Shown: one piece after another, positions 35,438 to 43,447 of the stretch
How the letters are laid out: each line of letters begins with the position of its first letter
Numbering within the stretch: position 1 is the first letter of the stretch
Virus record (IMG/VR): IMGVR_UViG_3300029319_000004
Coordinates: 103,027 to 167,026 of that record
DNA length: 64,000 bases
From: a virus
Strand: one strand, 5' to 3'
Program-made: the position numbers and the translations under genes
Notes under the pieces: model-generated
What the model saw: only the letters and a program-made list of their open reading frames with translations
Told to the model about the DNA's origin: nothing
The model's database searches: none

Positions 35438-35770
35438 ATGGACAGTCTAAAATCAGTTGTTAAAGAATACCTAAGAGACACTCTTTACGAGGCAGATGTT
35501 GTAATGAGAAGTGATCGATCAAAGCGATTGACACTAATTACTGACAACCTTAGAGGGATTTGTGGGATTACAGTATGCACTGTGAAAGAAGCAGCAAAGA
35601 AAGTTTCTAAGACTGTTGAAGTAACGCCTCTTAAAATCAAGTTTCACATGGTTGAGCCAAACATGCAAAGGCAATTAGCTAGGATGCAGATAGAGGCTCG
35701 AAAAATTGATGGAATATACTCTTTTATCGCGACAAAAGTTGGAAAGGTTAAAAACAGAATTTATCGCTAA
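35438..35770 (+). CDS. Hypothetical basic protein
   Basis: 110 residues, ATG at 35438 after AAGGGGAG. Basic, with a helical N-terminus, a central ITDNLRGICGITVCTVKEA stretch and a C-terminal KVGKVKNRIYR. No signal or membrane segment. It lies between deaminase and 5' nuclease under a candidate promoter of its own. A nucleic-acid-binding role would fit the charge, but no family is recognised. Confidence 0.55.
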   Translation: MDSLKSVVKEYLRDTLYEADVVMRSDRSKRLTLITDNLRGICGITVCTVKEAAKKVSKTVEVTPLKIKFHMVEPNMQRQLARMQIEARKIDGIYSFIATKVGKVKNRIYR

Positions 35771-35782
35771 TAAGAGGTTAGA

Positions 35783-36769
35783 ATGAAAAACGAAGGACGT
35801 ATGCTGATTATTGATCAGCTTAACTTATTTTTTCGAAACTATATTGTAAATCCAAGTCTTTCACTTCAGGGCCAGCCTATTGGAGGCCTCCGTGGTTGCA
35901 TTCAGAGTTTGCAAAAGCTAGTTCGTGAAACAAATCCTGATATGATTGTTGTTTGCTGGGATGGCGCAGGCGGCTCAAAGAAGAGAAAGCTTCTACAGAA
36001 AGATTACAAAGCAGGCCGAAAGCCTATCCGTCTGAATAGAGCAGTAAAAAACTTGTCGGAACAACAAGAAGTTGAAAATAAAATCTGGCAACAGATGAGG
36101 TTGGTTGATTATTATAATCAATTGCCAGTCCTGCAGTTTATGTTTGATTCAACCGAGGCAGACGACATTATTGCACACATAAGTCAGGACGCTCGTTTTA
36201 AAAACTGGCAGAAAATTATTGTGTCAAGCGATAAAGATTTCTTTCAACTCTTAAACGAGAGCACGGTTTTAATGCGTCCTATTCAAAAAGAAGTATTAAA
36301 TAAAAATTCAATCATTGATAAATTTGATATTCATCCGACGAATTTTGCTATGGCCCGTGCGCTAGTAGGCGACAAATCTGATAATATTGAAGGCATCCCA
36401 GGCCTAGGTCTAAAAACTGTTGCAAAAAGATTTCCAATATTTAAAGATGAGAAGTCTGTGACTTTTTCTGATCTCATATCTTTTTGTAAAGAGCGCTTAG
36501 AAGATAGCAACATTAAGGCATACAAGAGTGTCCTAGACAATGAAGATGTCATTAGAAACAACTACCATATGATGCAGCTTTACACTCCATTAATGTCTAT
36601 TAACAGCAAAAACCTTGTATATGAAACTTTAGCCAACCCAGATATGTCCTTTAATAAGACAGGGTTAACAAAAATGATGCTCAAAGATGGATTTGGGGAA
36701 ATCAACTTTATCGACTTATTTGCACATTGTAAAAAGATTTCTGTGTACAATAAGCAAGATTGTGCTTAA
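35783..36769 (+). CDS. rnh: 5'-3' exonuclease / RNase H (T4 rnh-like, FEN family)
   Basis: 328 residues. MLIIDQLNLFFRNY (7-20), VVCWDGAGGSKKRK (acidic plus basic arch entry, about 56-69), STEADDIIA and VSSDKDFFQLL (acidic cluster, about 118-155) and GDKSDNIEGIPGLGLKTA-type helix-three-turn-helix (about 196-212) define a FEN-1/5' nuclease. In T4 rnh removes RNA primers from lagging-strand fragments. The gene sits directly before the helicase with AATAAGAGG as ribosome site. Confidence 0.85.
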   Translation: MKNEGRMLIIDQLNLFFRNYIVNPSLSLQGQPIGGLRGCIQSLQKLVRETNPDMIVVCWDGAGGSKKRKLLQKDYKAGRKPIRLNRAVKNLSEQQEVENKIWQQMRLVDYYNQLPVLQFMFDSTEADDIIAHISQDARFKNWQKIIVSSDKDFFQLLNESTVLMRPIQKEVLNKNSIIDKFDIHPTNFAMARALVGDKSDNIEGIPGLGLKTVAKRFPIFKDEKSVTFSDLISFCKERLEDSNIKAYKSVLDNEDVIRNNYHMMQLYTPLMSINSKNLVYETLANPDMSFNKTGLTKMMLKDGFGEINFIDLFAHCKKISVYNKQDCA

Positions 36770-36787
36770 AATTGTAGAGAGGTAATT

Positions 36788-38152
36788 ATGACAGAATCAA
36801 TAAGTTTTTCCCGCTATGGAAAACAATTCCAAGAATCACTATCGCAGCTTATTTTACAAGACAGGCCCTTTGCAGATCAGATCGAGGAAGTGCTAAATGT
36901 TAGCTTCTTTGAGCTTAAATATCTTAGAGTGTTTGTATCTTTGATTTATGACTATAGAAATAAATATGGCGTGCATCCAACTGACAAGATTATTGCGTCC
37001 ATACTTCGCACTGAGCTTGACAACCACTCTGATACAACTCAGAAGCAGACCAGAGATTTCTTTGCCAGAGTCTTAATTAAGAATGTTCAAGATGAGCAAT
37101 ATATTAAAGAAACTAGTTTAGATTTCTGTAAGAAGCAAAAATTAAAAGAAGCACTTATGAAGTCTGTAACTTTGATACAAAGCTCATCATACGATGAAGT
37201 AAAGCATCTAATTGACGAGGCGCTTAAGCTTGGCACTGATAATAATTTTGGCCATGACCTTATAAAAGACTTTGAGCTTCGTTATGAACTGAAGGCACGT
37301 GGTCCTATCTCCACTGGATGGGATAAGATAGACAAGATCACTAAAGATGGCCTAGGCATGGGCGAGCTTGGAGTTGTAATTGCACCCACAGGCGCAGGAA
37401 AATCAATGGCCTTGGCTCATCTTGGTTCTCATGCGGTTAAGAGTGGTAAAAATGTAGTGCATTATACGTTAGAATTAAGCGAGTCAGTTACAGGGCAAAG
37501 ATATGACAGCTGTATATCCTCAGTTCCGCTATCTATGCTATTTGGGCACAAAGAAGATGTTCTAGAGGCTATATCTGATATTAAGGGTTCATTGATTGTT
37601 AAAGAGTATCCAACAAAGACAGCAACCACCAATGTAATCAGGGCTCACTTAGAAAAATTAAAAAAACGTAATCAAAAAATTGATATGATTATAGTAGATT
37701 ACGCCGATTTGCTAAGACCCACTACACATTTCAAAGAGAAAAGGAACGAGTTAGAGTCTATTTATGAAAACTTGAGAGCTATAGCTCAAGAATTTAACTG
37801 TCCAGTTTGGACAGCATCTCAAACTAACAGATCAGGACTAAATGCTGAAGTTGTTACAATGGAATCTATTTCGGAGGCTTTTAACAAGTGCTTCGTTGCA
37901 GACTTTATCTGCTCTATATCTAGAACTAGAAAAGACAAGAATGCGAATACTGGAAGAATGTTCGTTGCAAAAAACAGAAACGGACCAGATGGTATGGTAT
38001 TTCCCTTGTTCATGGATACAAGCAATGTTAGCATTAAGGTATTAGAGCAGACTGATGAGCCAACACAGGCTAGCATGTCTCCTAAAGAGCTTGGTGATAA
38101 TTTGAGAGAAAAATACAAAGCTTTTAGAAAAACACGGAAGGAGAATACTTAA
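36788..38152 (+). CDS. 41: Replicative DNA helicase, T4 gp41 / DnaB-like
   Basis: 454 residues, close to T4 gp41 (475). A helical N-terminal domain (1-155) is followed by the RecA-like core. Walker A APTGAGKS at 199-206, the Glu of HYTLELSE near 222-229, Walker B MIIVDYADLL near 293-302 and the WTASQTNRSG sensor near 344-353 are all present, as in DnaB-type helicases. It should drive fork unwinding 5'-3' for the DnaE polymerase. No primase gene is seen in the window. Shares one base with the RNR start. Confidence 0.9.
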   Translation: MTESISFSRYGKQFQESLSQLILQDRPFADQIEEVLNVSFFELKYLRVFVSLIYDYRNKYGVHPTDKIIASILRTELDNHSDTTQKQTRDFFARVLIKNVQDEQYIKETSLDFCKKQKLKEALMKSVTLIQSSSYDEVKHLIDEALKLGTDNNFGHDLIKDFELRYELKARGPISTGWDKIDKITKDGLGMGELGVVIAPTGAGKSMALAHLGSHAVKSGKNVVHYTLELSESVTGQRYDSCISSVPLSMLFGHKEDVLEAISDIKGSLIVKEYPTKTATTNVIRAHLEKLKKRNQKIDMIIVDYADLLRPTTHFKEKRNELESIYENLRAIAQEFNCPVWTASQTNRSGLNAEVVTMESISEAFNKCFVADFICSISRTRKDKNANTGRMFVAKNRNGPDGMVFPLFMDTSNVSIKVLEQTDEPTQASMSPKELGDNLREKYKAFRKTRKENT

Positions 38153-40008
38153 TGGATGTATCAAATAGAATTTTATCAGATATCACAGTTTACATGAAAT
38201 ATGCACGCTACTTGCCCGAGAAACAAAGGAGAGAAACGTGGGACGAGTTAGTAACGCGCAATAAAAAAATGCATATTAAAAAATATCCCTCTTTAAAGAA
38301 GGAAATTGAAAGCGCGTATAAATATGTTTATGAAAAAAAAGTATTACCGAGCATGCGATCCATGCAATTCGGCGGCAAGCCGATTGAAGTGGCACCTAAC
38401 AGGATATACAACTGTGCTTACCTTCCTCTCGATCATGCTCTTGCTTTCAGCGAGTGCATGTTTCTTCTTCTTGGCGGAACTGGTGTCGGATTTTCTGTAC
38501 AAAAACACCACGTTGAGAAACTACCTGAGATCCAAGCCCCAAGCACGAAAAGGACTAGACGCTATTTGATAGCTGATTCGATTGAAGGCTGGGCCGACGC
38601 GGTAAAGGTTCTTATGAATTCTTACTTCAAGGGCGGTTCCCGCATTAGATTTGATTTTAGTGATATCCGTCCGAAGGGTGCGAGACTACTTACTTCTGGA
38701 GGCAAGGCTCCCGGCCCGCAGCCTCTGAAAGAATGTCTTTTAAAGATCAGGGGGATCTTGGATGGCAAAGAGGTTGGCGATCAGCTCGAAACTATCGAAG
38801 TTCATGACATTGTTTGTCATATTGCTGATGCTGTTCTTGCCGGGGGGATCCGTCGCGCTGCTCTTATTTCACTATTCTCGGCCGATGATGAAGAAATGCT
38901 TGCCGCAAAAACTGGTAACTGGTGGGAAGCAAACCCTCAAAGAGGGAGAGCAAACAACTCTGTTGTCTTGATGCGTCATAGAATCACTGAAGAGTATTTC
39001 AAGAATATCTGGGAGCGCGTTAGGGCCTCAGGCGCCGGCGAGCCGGGATTCTACTTCTCTAACGATAAAGACTGGGGCACTAATCCATGTTGTGAGATTG
39101 GCCTTAGGCCATATCAGTTTTGTAATCTTGTCGAGATTAACGCGTCAGACCTTTCAAGCCAAGAGGAGTATGAGGATAGAACTCGTGCAGCAACTTTTAT
39201 TGCAACACTGCAGGCAGGCTATACAGATTTTCACTATCTAAGAGATGTCTGGCGACGCACTACTGAGAAAGATGCCTTAATTGGTGTTTCGATGACAGGA
39301 ATAGCATCAGGCAGAGTTTTAGAACTTGATATGAAGGCTGCTGCGCTTGTTGTCAAAAAAGAAAACAAAAGAGTTGCTAATGAGATAGGTATTAAGCCAG
39401 CAGCGCGCACCACCTGTGTTAAGCCTGCTGGCACAACCTCACTAACACTGGGTACCTCTTCTGGTATTCATGCTTGGCATAATGATCACTATGTTAGAAG
39501 AGTGAGGGTGGGGAAAAATGAGTCCATCTATACACATTTACAAATTCATCACCCTGAGCTTATTGAAGATGAGTTTTTCAGGCCACATGACACTGCAGTT
39601 ATATCCGTCCCTCAGCGTGCACCAGATGGCTCTATCACAAGAAACGAATCAGCGCTTGACTTATTAGAAAGGGTGCGTATGGTTTATAAAGACTGGGTTA
39701 AGTCTGGACACCAAAGGGGACAAAACACACATAACGTTTCGGCCACAATATCAATAAAGGATGAAGAGTGGGATCAAGTTGCAGAATGGATGTGGAAACA
39801 CAGAGACATTTATAATGGTCTTTCCGTGCTGCCATACAGCGATCACACATATAAGCAAGCACCATTTGAGGATTGTGATCGCGAAACATATGATAAACTG
39901 TATCAACTACTAAATGAAGTTGATATTACAAAAATTGTCGAGTTTGATGATGACACAAACCTTTCTGGAGAGCTGGCATGTGCTGGCGGCGCTTGTGAGA
40001 TAAAATAA
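38152..40008 (+). CDS. nrdJ: Class II (adenosylcobalamin-dependent) ribonucleotide reductase
   Basis: 618 residues, a compact version of the monomeric Lactobacillus-type triphosphate reductase (739). Cys88 (NCAYLP), Cys313 in NPCCEIGL with Glu315, and Cys324 in FCNLVEI reproduce the family pattern, including the 11-residue gap between thiyl Cys and its disulfide partner. The C-terminal pair Cys610 and Cys615 (CAGGAC) has the family spacing of 5 and relays electrons. It makes deoxynucleotides without oxygen and needs host B12. Start ATG overlaps the helicase stop. Some other T4-superfamily phages of alphaproteobacteria carry class II enzymes. Confidence 0.9.
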   Translation: MDVSNRILSDITVYMKYARYLPEKQRRETWDELVTRNKKMHIKKYPSLKKEIESAYKYVYEKKVLPSMRSMQFGGKPIEVAPNRIYNCAYLPLDHALAFSECMFLLLGGTGVGFSVQKHHVEKLPEIQAPSTKRTRRYLIADSIEGWADAVKVLMNSYFKGGSRIRFDFSDIRPKGARLLTSGGKAPGPQPLKECLLKIRGILDGKEVGDQLETIEVHDIVCHIADAVLAGGIRRAALISLFSADDEEMLAAKTGNWWEANPQRGRANNSVVLMRHRITEEYFKNIWERVRASGAGEPGFYFSNDKDWGTNPCCEIGLRPYQFCNLVEINASDLSSQEEYEDRTRAATFIATLQAGYTDFHYLRDVWRRTTEKDALIGVSMTGIASGRVLELDMKAAALVVKKENKRVANEIGIKPAARTTCVKPAGTTSLTLGTSSGIHAWHNDHYVRRVRVGKNESIYTHLQIHHPELIEDEFFRPHDTAVISVPQRAPDGSITRNESALDLLERVRMVYKDWVKSGHQRGQNTHNVSATISIKDEEWDQVAEWMWKHRDIYNGLSVLPYSDHTYKQAPFEDCDRETYDKLYQLLNEVDITKIVEFDDDTNLSGELACAGGACEIK

Positions 40009-40018
40009 GGAGTGAAAA

Positions 40019-40270
40019 ATGAGCGACGAACTTACAAAAGAAGAGTATATTGTTGAGTATATTAAAGCCTTGAAGGCTGTTGAGGATGAAATGGAGCCAT
40101 ACAAAGAGCATAAAAGAGACCTTAGAACAAACTATGCTAAGAATGGATGGCTAACTAAGGACGAAATGCGTCAAGCTGTGCGCGCTTATCGTATGCTCAA
40201 AAAAGGAGACGACATCAATGAGTTCGTTGATTACTTTAAAAAGATCAGCGGCAGGGTTTCAGGAGTGTAG
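40019..40270 (+). CDS. Small helical protein
   Basis: 83 residues, ATG at 40019 after AAGGAGTG. Two charged helices flank a KNGWLTKDEMRQAVRAYRMLKKGDD stretch. The helix pattern with G-[WF] turn recalls short DNA-binding proteins such as GapR (DUF2312), but the match is too weak to name. It ends one base before the GroES-like start. Confidence 0.5.
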   Translation: MSDELTKEEYIVEYIKALKAVEDEMEPYKEHKRDLRTNYAKNGWLTKDEMRQAVRAYRMLKKGDDINEFVDYFKKISGRVSGV

Positions 40271-40271
40271 C

Positions 40272-40553
40272 ATGCTTTATCCATTGAATAAATATTTAGT
40301 TGTTAAGCCGATTCAAGATAACGAAAAAGATAACCACTCTACAGTTTTAATCCCTGATGGTGTTGATATTAAGAAGTCGACTTTTTGCCTAGTTGAGCTA
40401 GTTGAGCCGAATGTTAATTCCACTCTGCGTGCTGGGATGAAGCTTGTAACACAAAGCCACCTTCTTGAATCAGCAGAAATTGCTGGAAATACTTACTATT
40501 TATTATTAGAAAATTATGTTGTAGGCTTTCTAGGCGCTTCCGAGGAAAGCTAG
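40272..40553 (+). CDS. groES: GroES-like co-chaperonin
   Basis: 93 residues from ATG 40272; a longer in-frame start at 40218 lies inside the upstream gene. PLNKYLVVKPI at 4-14 matches the GroES opening (PLHDRVIVK). A loop with TVLIPDG around 24-30 stands where the mobile loop with its hydrophobic tripeptide binds GroEL. It is followed by V-x-x-V-E, the L-x-x-GMK turn and YYLLLENYVVGFLG as closing strands. It resembles phage co-chaperonins (T4 gp31 group). A phage GroEL is encoded 15 kb downstream, so the pair may form a dedicated folding chamber. Confidence 0.72.
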   Translation: MLYPLNKYLVVKPIQDNEKDNHSTVLIPDGVDIKKSTFCLVELVEPNVNSTLRAGMKLVTQSHLLESAEIAGNTYYLLLENYVVGFLGASEES

Positions 40554-40569
40554 AAAGACTGGGTTAAAG

Positions 40570-41271
40570 ATGAAAATAAAATTGTATGACGATGATGTTG
40601 GGTTTGTAGAGCTTGTTGATCACATGGGGAGTGACTTAACAATAGTTAACTCTGCTAGGGTATCTTTTGGAAAGCATAAAGATGAGCTTGATCAGAAAGA
40701 CAAAAAGCTTATTTCTTACTTAGTAAAGCACAGGCATACATCAACATTTGAACACAATGTTGTTACTTTTAGATTGCGTGTGCCTTTATTTGTCAGATCA
40801 CAGCATCATCGTCATAGAACTTGGTCGTATAATGAAATCAGCAGAAGATATACTGATGTTGATATTAATTTTTACGAGCCTCAATCTTTTCGAAGCCAAC
40901 ATGATACCAACAGGCAAGCTAGTAATTTAGATAGTTTTGATCCATTTATAGATTCAGAAAAAATAACTGGCGGAACTACAGCTAGCTATCTAGTTAGAAA
41001 TCATCACAAAAAAAGTTTAGCACTTTACAACAAGCTTCTAGAAAACGGAGTGTGTCGAGAACAAGCTCGTGGAGTTTTACCACAAAATATGTATACTGAG
41101 TATTACGCAACTGTCAATTTAAACAACCTTTTGAAGTTTATAGATTTGCGAACCCATGCAGGAGCACAGGTTGAGATTCAGGACTTAGCCAATGGCATGC
41201 TTCAGATAGCAAGGTCTTTGTGGCCTGTAGCTGTTGATTCATACGCTAAACTAAGGAGAGAGGATAAATGA
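40570..41271 (+). CDS. thyX: Flavin-dependent thymidylate synthase
   Basis: 233 residues, normal for the family. The signature RHRTWSYNEISRRY at 81-94 is the ThyX motif (RHRxxSxNExSxRY). HTSTFEHN near 56-63 and the C-terminal REQARGVLP plus RTHAGAQ.EI sequences complete the active site. It makes dTMP from dUMP using folate and NADPH/FAD. Neighbours supply dUMP and deoxynucleotides. Ends with an ATGA overlap into the transglycosylase gene. Confidence 0.93.
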   Translation: MKIKLYDDDVGFVELVDHMGSDLTIVNSARVSFGKHKDELDQKDKKLISYLVKHRHTSTFEHNVVTFRLRVPLFVRSQHHRHRTWSYNEISRRYTDVDINFYEPQSFRSQHDTNRQASNLDSFDPFIDSEKITGGTTASYLVRNHHKKSLALYNKLLENGVCREQARGVLPQNMYTEYYATVNLNNLLKFIDLRTHAGAQVEIQDLANGMLQIARSLWPVAVDSYAKLRREDK

Positions 41272-41993
41272 ACTTAGTTTCTGCTTTTACGCTTATTGCT
41301 GCGTGTTGTGTTACGCCATCTGATTTTGCATTTAAAAACACTATTCATATTGTAGACAATAGCTACGCCACGTGGCTTAAGCCTCTGGCTAACCCAGGTG
41401 AAAAACATGCCTATATACCCGTTACGTCGTTAGACTCGCCGTTTACCGATGAAGAAATAATCTATGAGGCTATGACTAATTGTAAAAACGCTAGAAAAAA
41501 AATAATTGATCGCAATCTTTTGGAGTCTCTTCTTCAGATTGAAAAGAATTATGGTGTGCCAAATAGTATGAGGGGCATGGTACTGGCAGCAGCTTGCAGC
41601 GAGTCTGGATACAATCCTTTTGCGAGGGGCGATAGAAAGTTTAGCAAGAGTAAAAAGAAGCCTATGGCTATAGGCATGTTTCAGCTTTGGCCTATTTACG
41701 AAAAAATGTATCCCGGTTTAGACAGGACCAATCCGATCAAGTCTGCTGAAGCTTGGCTTGGTCATATTGTGAAAAAGATTCCAAAAGTCAAAAGGCAGTG
41801 CAAGTTTAGAACTGAAAAAAAGATCTGGGTTGCTGCCTGGGTTACAGGCATAAGATATAAAAAAGCTGGAGGTCGCTGTTATGAGAGACCTCTACACCTT
41901 AGAGTTTTGAAAAAGTGGCACAAAAATATCAACAATTATCGAAAAGATGTTTTGAAGTGCAGTGTGAAGGGAAGCGATGGATGCGGATGCTGA
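41268..41993 (+). CDS. Exported lytic-transglycosylase-like protein
   Basis: 241 residues. Residues 1-14 form a short hydrophobic export-like segment. The lysozyme-like core has CSESGYNPFARG (Glu112 as likely catalytic acid) followed by AIGMFQLWP (135-143), the family-1 transglycosylase pattern ESG...A.G..Q. Two Cys pairs suggest disulfides outside the cytoplasm. It is likely an endolysin or wall-opening enzyme. It overlaps thyX by 4 bases and the next gene by 17. Confidence 0.68.
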   Translation: MNLVSAFTLIAACCVTPSDFAFKNTIHIVDNSYATWLKPLANPGEKHAYIPVTSLDSPFTDEEIIYEAMTNCKNARKKIIDRNLLESLLQIEKNYGVPNSMRGMVLAAACSESGYNPFARGDRKFSKSKKKPMAIGMFQLWPIYEKMYPGLDRTNPIKSAEAWLGHIVKKIPKVKRQCKFRTEKKIWVAAWVTGIRYKKAGGRCYERPLHLRVLKKWHKNINNYRKDVLKCSVKGSDGCGC

Positions 41994-42675
41994 TTTTTAT
42001 TGGCCCGAAATCACCATAGGGAATAGCCTAGATGCAGTACGATTTGCCATTTCAAACAAGAATTACTTACTTTTTAATTGTTTTCCTTGCATTAATTCTT
42101 ATGACTTATGCGGGGATATAAATCCTGTCCAAGTTCTATGGTCTGAGGCCAGCTATAGCGCCTACAACATGGGCTTGGTTCCAATTCCTAGTCCAGCTCA
42201 GTCCATTAGTATTTCTGAGCTTCTGTCTGTACGGACCTCCTCCGGAGGTTACTTTAAGATAAAATATGATAAAATTAATATTTTCTCTACTGAGGGAATA
42301 AAATCTAATTTAATCGATTACCATTCTCAGCTTCTTTACAATAGAGTAGTTGACTGGTTTGATGTAAAAAGTGGCGGGGATATTAAGTACGAAGGCAATC
42401 TTGTAGAGCCTGTTAAACATGTTGTTTCATACCCCAGCAACAGGATTGATGGTAAGCAATATTTTGACTTGTTTAGTGTTTCTCACTTAACAGAGCAACA
42501 GCTTCTAGATTATAATTTTTCTGATACTTTCATAAAATTTAGAATTGAAAAGCAATCAATAAATAACTTAAAATTACTTTTCTGGAAAAGAGATGTTATT
42601 AGGGTGTCTAAGATAGATCTAGTATCCTCGCAGGAAAACATTTGCTGGCACGTGCCACAGATAGAGAATCAATAA
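41977..42675 (+). CDS. Hypothetical protein paired with nucleotidyltransferase-like gene
   Basis: 232 residues, soluble, mixed alpha/beta with several Cys and Tyr. It starts inside the transglycosylase gene and ends directly before the next ATG, so it is translationally coupled on both sides. The middle contains GLVPIPSPAQSISISELL. I recognise no family. Its tight pairing with the nucleotidyltransferase-like gene suggests a joint role. Confidence 0.55.
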   Translation: MDADADFYWPEITIGNSLDAVRFAISNKNYLLFNCFPCINSYDLCGDINPVQVLWSEASYSAYNMGLVPIPSPAQSISISELLSVRTSSGGYFKIKYDKINIFSTEGIKSNLIDYHSQLLYNRVVDWFDVKSGGDIKYEGNLVEPVKHVVSYPSNRIDGKQYFDLFSVSHLTEQQLLDYNFSDTFIKFRIEKQSINNLKLLFWKRDVIRVSKIDLVSSQENICWHVPQIENQ

Positions 42676-43410
42676 ATGAATAATTTAGCTGGCATTGTGC
42701 CCATAGCTGGCCACTCTTCAGATATGAAGTTTCCCTGGCACCATGCAATGATGCCTTATGACAAAGACAAGACTCTGGTTCAAAACGCTGTGTACACATG
42801 TGCCATAGCGGGGTGTAAATCAATATGGCTAGTTTGCAATCATGATATACAGCCTATTATAAAAAGTCTAGTTGGAGATTCTATAGAGGACCCAGTATAT
42901 AAATTTAGATCTCATTCAAAATATGCTGGGGAGCACAAGAGGCGTATACCAATCTTCTACGTCCCGCTTTCTCCGAGAGACTTAAGAAATAAAAACAATA
43001 TTTCATGGAGTGCAATATTTGGATGCATGACAGCAAAAAAAATATTTGGCCAAATAAGCACTTATACCGCTCCGGATAGATATTTTGTTTCTTGGCCATA
43101 CGCAATATTAAATAATTCGTCTTTGCGTCAGCATAGAAAAACAATTTCTAAGAAAAGTTTAATTTTTTCAAGTGCAGGCAGCAGTGTTGCAACGAATGAT
43201 TTTTTGCCATTCTGTTTTTCCAACTTAGAGCTTGACGAGTTGTATGCACATTGTTATAAATTAAACAATCCTTATGTTGACGCCGTTCCATTTTCAGAGC
43301 TTTCCATATCTGATGTTTTTTATCCGCTTCTCGATAATGAAACGCTAGAGGCTGATTTGCGATATCGAAGGGTATCTTCATGGGACGATTATTGTCGTAT
43401 TTTTAAATGA
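42676..43410 (+). CDS. Nucleotidyltransferase-like (GT-A fold) protein
   Basis: 244 residues. The N-terminus GIVPIAGHSSD, then DKTLVQNAVYTCAIAGCKSIWLVCNHDI (about 31-58) follows the layout of sugar-nucleotide transferases: a Gly-rich start, a lysine/leucine step, then an AG-x-x-x-I-x-[VL] strand. The classical GG-x-GTR loop is not conserved, so substrate and activity are open. It could modify a nucleotide, sugar or surface glycan. It abuts the 232-residue gene with no gap. Confidence 0.45.
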   Translation: MNNLAGIVPIAGHSSDMKFPWHHAMMPYDKDKTLVQNAVYTCAIAGCKSIWLVCNHDIQPIIKSLVGDSIEDPVYKFRSHSKYAGEHKRRIPIFYVPLSPRDLRNKNNISWSAIFGCMTAKKIFGQISTYTAPDRYFVSWPYAILNNSSLRQHRKTISKKSLIFSSAGSSVATNDFLPFCFSNLELDELYAHCYKLNNPYVDAVPFSELSISDVFYPLLDNETLEADLRYRRVSSWDDYCRIFK

Positions 43411-43447
43411 ACTGACGATTAGTAACTAATTATACTGGAGAATAAAC

